This document shows positions 59,222-64,000 of a DNA stretch of 64,000 nt, in pieces. Source of the stretch: Micromonospora sp. NBC_01813 (lineage in GTDB: Bacteria > Actinomycetota > Actinomycetes > Mycobacteriales > Micromonosporaceae); assembly GCF_035917335.1 (NCBI RefSeq), contig NZ_CP109067.1, positions 7,563,001 to 7,627,000 of the forward strand. The letters are read 5' to 3'. Under the pieces are notes generated by a model. The model was not told the origin of the DNA. It saw only the letters and a list, made by a program, of their open reading frames with translations, and did no database searches. The translations under genes and the position numbers were made by a program. Every line of letters starts with the position of its first letter. The first letter of the stretch is position 1.

Positions 59222-60073
59222 GTCCGCCGCCGCGAAGTGCTGGTGGCCCAGCACCGCGAGCAGCCGGATCTTGTCCTCGGCCTCGCTGCCCGGCCGTGGC
59301 GTGAGCACCAGCAACGCCTGCGACTGGTCCTCGGTGAACAGGGCCTGACAGTCCACCTCGATCGCACCGACCTCCGGATGCACCACCGTCTTGTGGTCCT
59401 CGAACCGCCGGGCGACCTCGTGCCGCTCCCAGAGCCCGCGGAACTCGGGCGACTCGGCCAGCAGTGCCCGCACCAGCTCACCGGCGCGCGAACGCGGCCC
59501 GGCCGCGCCATGCACCACCCGGAGCGAGGCGACGAGGCCACGGCCATGCCGGTCGTGGTACTCCGGCGGGTACACGGCCCGGGAGGCCGGATCGGTGAAC
59601 CACCGGTAGACCTCACAGCGGGCCAGACCGGTACGCGTCGCCGGATCGCCGAAGATCGACACCGCCAGCCGGTTCGCCACCAGCACCTCGCCGAGCGACG
59701 ACAGAATCAACGCCGGGGTGTCCGCCATCCGGTCCAGCACCCGCAGCAAGGCCGGGGCGACATGGATGTCCTCGGGTGTCCGGCGGGGGACGTTGTGGCC
59801 GGCCAGCCGGAACAGGTGGTCACGCTCGTCCGCGGTCAGCCGCAGCGTCCTGGCGAGCGCGGCGAGCATCTGCGTCGACGGCTGCGGGCCGCGCTGCTGT
59901 TCGATCCGCACGTAGTAGTCGGCGGACATGCCGGTCAGCGCCGCGACCTCCTCCCGGCGCAGCCCCGGCGTGCGCCGACGCGGCCCGGACACCAGACCGA
60001 CGTCGGACGGGCGCAGCGCCTCGCGGCGGCGGCGCAGGAAATCGGCCAGGGCGGCACGGTTCATGCCGTCCAT
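59216..60073 (-). CDS. XRE-type regulator with MmyB-like ligand-binding domain
   Basis: This 285-residue protein has an N-terminal helix-turn-helix (RRTPGLRREEVAALTGMSADYYVRIEQQRGPQPS) and the PAS-like MmyB/MLTR ligand domain (ALILSSLGEVLVANRLAVSIFGD and YRWFTDPASRAVYPPE). Such regulators commonly control a neighbouring reductase or transporter gene; here the SDR gene is divergent. The start is ATG 60073 or 60064. Confidence 0.9.
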   Translation of the reverse strand: MDGMNRAALADFLRRRREALRPSDVGLVSGPRRRTPGLRREEVAALTGMSADYYVRIEQQRGPQPSTQMLAALARTLRLTADERDHLFRLAGHNVPRRTPEDIHVAPALLRVLDRMADTPALILSSLGEVLVANRLAVSIFGDPATRTGLARCEVYRWFTDPASRAVYPPEYHDRHGRGLVASLRVVHGAAGPRSRAGELVRALLAESPEFRGLWERHEVARRFEDHKTVVHPEVGAIEVDCQALFTEDQSQALLVLTPRPGSEAEDKIRLLAVLGHQHFAAADR

Positions 60074-60168
60074 GGTGCGCCCCGCCGCGCCGTCCCAGCC
60101 AGGGATCGCCGGTCCCCCGATCGCCGGGTTGGTGCCTAACCCGCCGCCCGGCGGCGAGGGTAGGTGAC

Positions 60169-60927
60169 ATGAACACGTCCGGAAACACCATCTTCGTACC
60201 CGGCGCCACCTCCGGTATCGGACTGGCGCTTGCCCTACGGCTGCAGGCCGCCGGCAACACCGTCGTCATCGGCGGGCGGCGTGGCGACCTGCTCGACAAG
60301 CTCGCCGCCGACCACGGATTCGGGACCGTACGCATCGACACCGCCGACGCGGCGTCGATCGCGGAAGCGGCCGCCGACGTCGTCGAGCGTTTCCCGGAGC
60401 TGAACGTCCTGATCGCGATGGCCGGCATCATGCGGGTCGAGGACTGGACGAGCCCCGGGTTCCTCGCCGACGCCGAGCAGATCGTCACCACCAACCTGCT
60501 CGGCCCGATCCGGCTGATCGCCGCCCTCACCGGCCATCTGCAGACCCGCCCCGACGCCGCGATCGTCACGGTCTCCTCCGGTCTGGCGCACGCCCCGCTG
60601 CGGGTCACCCCGACCTACAACGCCACCAAAGCCGCGATCCACCAGCTCAGCGAGACACTGCGGCTGCAACTGGAGCCGGCCGGCGTGCAGGTGATCGAAC
60701 TGGTCCCACCCTCGGTGCGGACCGCGCTGCTGCCAGGTCAGGAGACCTCCGACTTCGCGATGCCGCTCGACGAGTTCGCCGACGAGGTGATGACCTTGAT
60801 CGAGGCCGACCCGAAAGCCCGCGAGATCCTGGTCGACCGGGTGAAGTTCCTCCGGTACGCCGAGGTCCGCGGCGACTACGACCAGGTCGTGGCCACCCTC
60901 AACGCGGCCGACCCGCACGGCCGCTGA
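60169..60927 (+). CDS. Short-chain dehydrogenase/reductase (DltE-like)
   Basis: This 252-residue SDR has GATSGIGLALALRL, catalytic Ser in VTVSSGLAHAPLRV, and Y-N-A-T-K with the active-site Tyr/Lys. It belongs to the DltE-like classical SDR branch. It is divergent from the MmyB-type regulator, with only 95 bases between the starts, so it is the likely regulated gene. Substrate unknown. Confidence 0.88.
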   Translation: MNTSGNTIFVPGATSGIGLALALRLQAAGNTVVIGGRRGDLLDKLAADHGFGTVRIDTADAASIAEAAADVVERFPELNVLIAMAGIMRVEDWTSPGFLADAEQIVTTNLLGPIRLIAALTGHLQTRPDAAIVTVSSGLAHAPLRVTPTYNATKAAIHQLSETLRLQLEPAGVQVIELVPPSVRTALLPGQETSDFAMPLDEFADEVMTLIEADPKAREILVDRVKFLRYAEVRGDYDQVVATLNAADPHGR

Positions 60928-60970
60928 ACCAACCGGCGGTACGGCGAACGCGCCCGGCCGTGCCGGTACG

Positions 60971-61014
60971 CGTCGAGGGCCGGACCCCGGTGGTACGGGG
61001 TCCGGCCCTCGACG
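60971..61014. terminator. Strong bidirectional terminator
   Basis: A perfect 19-bp stem, CGTCGAGGGCCGGACCCCG (60971-60989) with its complement at 60996-61014, encloses a 6-base loop. It lies between the convergent SDR and secreted-protein genes. Confidence 0.85.
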
Positions 61015-61040
61015 CTGTCGGTTGTCTCGGTCCCTGCGGG

Positions 61041-61655
61041 TCAGCTGTTCCAGTGCTGGGCGACGAGCTCGGCGGCCTGGGTCTCCCACTGGGCGTAGTG
61101 GTCCGGGTACGCGGACACCTGCACGGCCTGGGCGGCGTCGGTCAACGGCATGTCCTGCCAGCCGTCGACACCCTTGAGCCCGTCGAGGAACGCGGTGGTC
61201 GAGTATTCGACGTCGGTGATCTGCTCGACGGTGCCCCAGCCGGACGACGGGCGCTGCTGGAACAGGCCCTGCGAGTCGTGGTCGTTGCGGTCACCGAGGT
61301 GGCCGAGGTTCTCCAGCTTCGACTCCTGCAGGGCGGTGCCGATGGCGACGACGGCGGCCCGCTCGTCCATGCCGGCCTTCTTGGTGGCGGCGATGATGCC
61401 CTTGACGTTGTCGGTCTGCTCGGCGTTCAGGTCGATCCGGGACTGCTCGCCCTGCACGCCGTGCGGGGTCAGCTTGCTGCTGTCGACGGCGCTGCTGGCG
61501 GCGGCGGCGCTCGCGGCGGCCTGCACGCCGGTGGGGGCGTGGTCGGCGGCCAGGGCGGGGGCGGCGATGGCGCCGCCGGCCAGGGTGAGTCCGGCGATGC
61601 CGAGGGCGGTGTTCCGCAGGCTGGTACGCACGGTACGGCTGATGATCGTGGTCAT
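61041..61655 (-). CDS. Secreted cell-wall-associated lysozyme-like-fold protein
   Basis: This 204-residue protein has a signal peptide (residues about 1-35, LRNTALGIAGLTLAGGAIA). The domain (about 85-200) contains AATKKAGMDERAAVVAIGTALQESKLENLG, HLGDRNDHDSQGLFQQRPS, WGTVEQITDVEYSTTAF and MPLTDAAQAVQVSAYPDHY. This pattern recurs in many actinobacterial secreted proteins annotated as peptidoglycan hydrolase-like; the glutamate in ALQES may be catalytic. I start it at ATG 61655, preceded by GGAAGG, rather than the longer frame at 61853. The exact activity is unproven. Confidence 0.82.
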   Translation of the reverse strand: MTTIISRTVRTSLRNTALGIAGLTLAGGAIAAPALAADHAPTGVQAAASAAAASSAVDSSKLTPHGVQGEQSRIDLNAEQTDNVKGIIAATKKAGMDERAAVVAIGTALQESKLENLGHLGDRNDHDSQGLFQQRPSSGWGTVEQITDVEYSTTAFLDGLKGVDGWQDMPLTDAAQAVQVSAYPDHYAQWETQAAELVAQHWNS

Positions 61656-62071
61656 GGGGGGGTCCACCTTCCGTTCCGGGGGATACACACCCGCAGTGGT
61701 GCGCGGATGTGCGGTAACGGCACTTTCCGGGTGGTGCGGTGACACAACATGTCTCTGGGGGTGTCCGCCTCGCGGGGCCACCTGCCTACCCGAGTGGGTG
61801 GGGGCCGCTACTGCGCTGCGGACCATGTACAACCACGCCACCCCGCCGACCATTCCCGGCTACGACCGGCCGCTCCACGCTTCAAGATCGCGACGATCTT
61901 GCACTTATCGACGGACAAACCCGGCAAATCTTCTCGATAAGTGCAAGATCGCCGAGGAAAGGCGGTAGGCGCTGGCGGCTGACCAGACCGCGCTGTAGCC
62001 ACCGTTCACCGGACGGCCTGTCGCCGAACGGGGCTTCGGCCCGTCGGCTGATCACCGATCCGCCCCAGCGG
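61656..62071. other. Gene-free stretch holding the second palindromic repeat
   Basis: This 416-base gap has no supported gene. It contains the palindrome copy 2 (61891-61954), an adjacent short inverted repeat CAAGATCG/CGATCTTG (61883-61890, 61894-61901), and the 5' region of the secreted-protein gene. I looked for a cyclic-di-AMP riboswitch because such genes often have one, but saw only a weak GGTAGGC-type match. Confidence 0.6.
61891..61954. repeat. Coding palindrome, copy 2 (intergenic)
   Basis: Arms CGATCTTGCACTTATCGA (61894-61911) and its complement (61934-61951) enclose a 22-base loop. Aligned with the reverse of the 17889 copy it is about 84 percent identical. One stem pair has changed on both sides (G-C to C-G), a covariation. 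Read on the + strand it has the same open frame as copy 1 (IDGQTRQIFSISARSP). Confidence 0.85.
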
Positions 62072-63439
62072 TCAGGCCCACGGCGCCCGAGGCATGAAGT
62101 TCCAGTCTGGCAGGAACCCCTGGCCGGTCAGGATGCTCCAGACGACCATTCCGACAAAGGCCAGGATCGTTATGAGAGCCACCGCCAGGCCGACGATCAC
62201 CGCTGCCACCGGTAGCAGGGCAACCGGCCCGAGCCACCGTAGCCACGTGCGGCGGCGTCGCTGCCGGGGTGGAGCCGCCGGAGTTGTCGGAGCCGGCGTC
62301 GGCGAGGTCGGCGCGGCGTCCGGTTGCCCGGTGGCCTGGTGCCACTTCCGGCCAGGGGCCGGTGGCAGTTCGGGGAGTGCGACGCTGCCCTCGGCCACAA
62401 CGAGTTCCGGCTGCTCGATCACGACCGGAGCGCGTCCGAGTTCCTGGAACAGCAGGGTGGACAGCAGCGGGATCCGACTGCTGCCGCCGACCAGGAAGAC
62501 CCCGGCGAGGCGGTGCCCCGGCACCGCCAACCGCCCGACGACCGAGTTGGTGAGCCTTACCGCCTCGGTGAGCGCCGGGGTCGCCAGCGACTCCAGCTCA
62601 TGTCGGGTGAGGTGTACCTCGATCCCCACCTGAGGCACCACGATCTCGGAGATCGTGGCCCGGGACAACCGTTCCTTGGCAGCGCGTACGTCGTCCCAGA
62701 GCAGCCGCCGCGCCCGCCGATCATTGAGGTTCGCCGGTGTGGTGAGCCGGTGCCACGCACCGCCTGAGTCCGTGCCGTGGACTCCGGACAGATGGGCGAC
62801 CACCGCCGCGTCCAGGTCGATGCCGCCGAGGTCGTCCCGGCCGTCGAGCGCGCTCACGGTGAACCCGGTCCGGGTCCGGGTGACCGCGGCGACGTCCACC
62901 GTCCCGCCGCCGATGTCGTGCACCACCAGTACCGAGCCGGTCGGCAGTCGCTGGCCGAGGACCCGCACGAAGTAGGCGGCGGCCGCCACCGGCTCGGGTA
63001 CCAGCCGGATTCGGTCGAAACCGGCCGCTTCGGCCGCGGCGACCAGCACCCTGCGGCGCGGTTCGCCCCACGCCGCGGGGTGGGTGAGGGTCAGCTCGGG
63101 CCGGACGGCGCCGACCACCCGGCCCCACTCCTCGCCTACCCGCCGGTAGACCGCGGCGATCAGGTCGACCACCGGGAACTCCCGCTCGCCCAGCAGTACG
63201 GTGCCGTCGTCGACCCGTCGCTTGGGGTGGGGTTCGAACCGGGCCGGGTCGACGCGGGCGGCAAGGATGGCGTCGCGTCCCACGAGCAGCGGCGCGCCTG
63301 GCTGCGCGTAGACGGCGGAGGGCAACAGCGGTGAGCCGTCGAAAAGCAGGACCCGCGACCGGTTGTCAGGCGAGCGGGCCGCTGCGACCGTGTGCGACGT
63401 TCCGAAGTCGACGCCGAGCATGTACCCGGGGCCGGCCAT
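62072..63439 (-). CDS. Hsp70-like protein with C-terminal membrane anchor
   Basis: This 455-residue protein has an actin-like ATPase domain of the Hsp70 type: phosphate 1 VDFGTSHTVAAA, phosphate 2 VVHDIGGGTVDVAAV, adenosine GVFLVGGSSRIPLLS. A Pro/Thr-rich linker (about 375-405), a basic stretch, and two hydrophobic segments at the C-terminus (about 405-440) follow. The C-terminal substrate-binding domain of true DnaK is absent. Such short membrane-tethered Hsp70-like proteins occur in actinomycetes. The start is ATG 63439 or 63421. Partner proteins are not in the window. Confidence 0.85.
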   Translation of the reverse strand: MAGPGYMLGVDFGTSHTVAAARSPDNRSRVLLFDGSPLLPSAVYAQPGAPLLVGRDAILAARVDPARFEPHPKRRVDDGTVLLGEREFPVVDLIAAVYRRVGEEWGRVVGAVRPELTLTHPAAWGEPRRRVLVAAAEAAGFDRIRLVPEPVAAAAYFVRVLGQRLPTGSVLVVHDIGGGTVDVAAVTRTRTGFTVSALDGRDDLGGIDLDAAVVAHLSGVHGTDSGGAWHRLTTPANLNDRRARRLLWDDVRAAKERLSRATISEIVVPQVGIEVHLTRHELESLATPALTEAVRLTNSVVGRLAVPGHRLAGVFLVGGSSRIPLLSTLLFQELGRAPVVIEQPELVVAEGSVALPELPPAPGRKWHQATGQPDAAPTSPTPAPTTPAAPPRQRRRRTWLRWLGPVALLPVAAVIVGLAVALITILAFVGMVVWSILTGQGFLPDWNFMPRAPWA

Positions 63440-63576
63440 GGGCGCGAGTGTACGACAGCGACACGCCTTGCTGCGGGCTCCCGATCGCACCTCCTGCAGC
63501 CCGCCAACGCGGTGCAGGGAACGTGCAGCCTGATGAGGCCGCGAGTTAGTGGGGCGCTGACCTGGGGTGGAGGGGG

Positions 63577-63650
63577 TGGAGCGGGCGACGAGAATCGAAC
63601 TCGCGTAATCAGTTTGGAAGACTGAGGCTCTACCATTGAGCTACGCCCGC
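63577..63650 (-). tRNA. tRNA-Gly (UCC)
   Basis: The minus strand reads GCGGGCG, a D-arm with AGCTCAATGGTAGAGC, an anticodon loop CTTCCAA (anticodon TCC), a T-arm with GTTCGATTC and CGCCCGC, a discriminator and an encoded CCA (63577-63579). The cloverleaf is complete. No integrase or att-like duplication lies beside it. Confidence 0.95.
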
Positions 63651-63911
63651 GTGCACCCCGTCGGGCGGGGCGCGGTGTCTAGCGTACAAGTCGTGGCGGG
63701 TCTGCCGCACGGGGGTATCACCGGCTGATGCGGCGGGCGGCGGGTCTGCGTACCGCTGAAGGATGCTGGACCTGTGCGCGGACCTTGCGCCGGACGGTTT
63801 GTGGCGTGCCTCGCGGTCGGGCAGTGCCGGGCGGTCGCGCGGCCGGTGCCGCGCCCGGCGGGATACCGGGCAGCGTGGTGGTTTGCCGGCAGCATAGACT
63901 GATCGTCGCCA

Positions 63912-63985
63912 CGGGGTGTGGCGCAGCTTGGTAGCGCACTCGCTTTGGGAGCGAGGGGCCGTGGGTTCAAATCCCGCCACCCCGA
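63912..63985 (+). tRNA. tRNA-Pro (UGG)
   Basis: CGGGGTG opens the acceptor stem, GCGCAGCTTGGTAGCGC forms the D-arm, CTCGC-TTTGGGA-GCGAG the anticodon arm with anticodon TGG, and GTGGGTTCAAATCCCGC the T-arm, closing with CACCCCG. Its 74 bases lack an encoded CCA. The 63651-63911 gap between the tRNAs shows no gene I can support. Confidence 0.95.
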
Positions 63986-64000
63986 CTGTTAGACCGCCGG

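Noticed and set aside
61656-61860. Cyclic-di-AMP (ydaO) riboswitch before the secreted cell-wall protein gene
   Set aside because: Only a short GGTAGGC-like match is present; the rest of the conserved core is missing.
63577-63985. tRNA genes as integration sites for the accessory region
   Set aside because: No integrase or repeat of the tRNA 3' end is seen in the window, and the accessory region lies about 28 kb away.
1-64000. CRISPR array
   Set aside because: No regularly spaced repeat-spacer pattern was seen; the palindromes and short tandem repeats do not fit.
1-64000. Insertion sequence or prophage
   Set aside because: No transposase, integrase or phage structural genes were recognised in the reading frames.

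Overview
The window is very GC-rich, with GTG starts and many 1-4 base stop/start overlaps. It carries mycothiol-type, FAAL, GlxA-type and MmyB-type actinobacterial gene families. This points to a filamentous actinomycete, most likely of the Micromonosporaceae (inference from gene content and composition, no database search). There are 47 protein genes I can support, two tRNA genes, and several repeat and operator elements.

Layout. (1) 265-7748: a sulfur-acquisition region. It holds a small membrane protein with a YeiH-type exporter, an SfnB-type flavin oxidoreductase with an FMN reductase, and a convergent rrf2-ssuA-ssuB-ssuC-TSUP operon. One shared dyad sits 34-43 bases before the start codon at all three transcription starts. 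(2) 7823-19672: one 3949-residue FAAL-ACP-KS-AT(degenerate)-KR-ACP-C-A-PCP-C protein. It ends in a domain resembling cyanobacterial acyl-ACP reductase, and a coding palindromic repeat lies inside it. (3) 19995-35248: an accessory region with an XRE/TPR regulator, two unknown genes and a complete type I restriction system (hsdM-hsdS-hsdR). A rearranged block follows, with a 29-bp copy of the hsdR 3' end, a 625-bp duplication carrying a GNAT gene, and two unknown genes between the copies. One of those resembles an ADP-ribosyltransferase-like fold and the other CheD-like deamidases. Two tandem small GntR genes close the block. (4) 35279-38527: a GlxA/AraC regulator, an amino-acid permease and a mycothiol-type DinB protein. 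(5) 38556-45434: an aromatic or heterocycle degradation cluster. A CoA transferase, citryl-CoA-lyase-like protein, LigB and LigA extradiol dioxygenase subunits and a quinone oxidoreductase run one way. A metal-dependent amidohydrolase and an IclR regulator run the other way, and matched CGGAC-N4-GTCCG dyads lie in the control regions. (6) 45596-59154: an 11-gene surface glycan operon (acyltransferase, polymerase, nucleotidyltransferase, sugar dehydrogenase, epimerase, FkbM methyltransferase, sulfotransferase, two glycosyltransferases, flippase, aminotransferase). (7) 59216-63985: an MmyB-type regulator, an SDR, a secreted cell-wall-type protein, a membrane-anchored Hsp70-like protein, tRNA-Gly and tRNA-Pro.

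How the parts may work together: region 1 imports and desulfurises organosulfur compounds under an Rrf2/CymR-like repressor. The megasynthase probably activates a fatty acid, extends or modifies it, couples it to one amino acid and may release the product reductively. Region 6 would make and export a sulfated, amino-sugar-containing polymer. The best candidates for something undescribed are the reductase-terminated megasynthase, the coding palindrome and the ART-like/CheD-like gene pair between duplicated GNAT genes. All family assignments were made by reading motifs and have not been tested by database searches.
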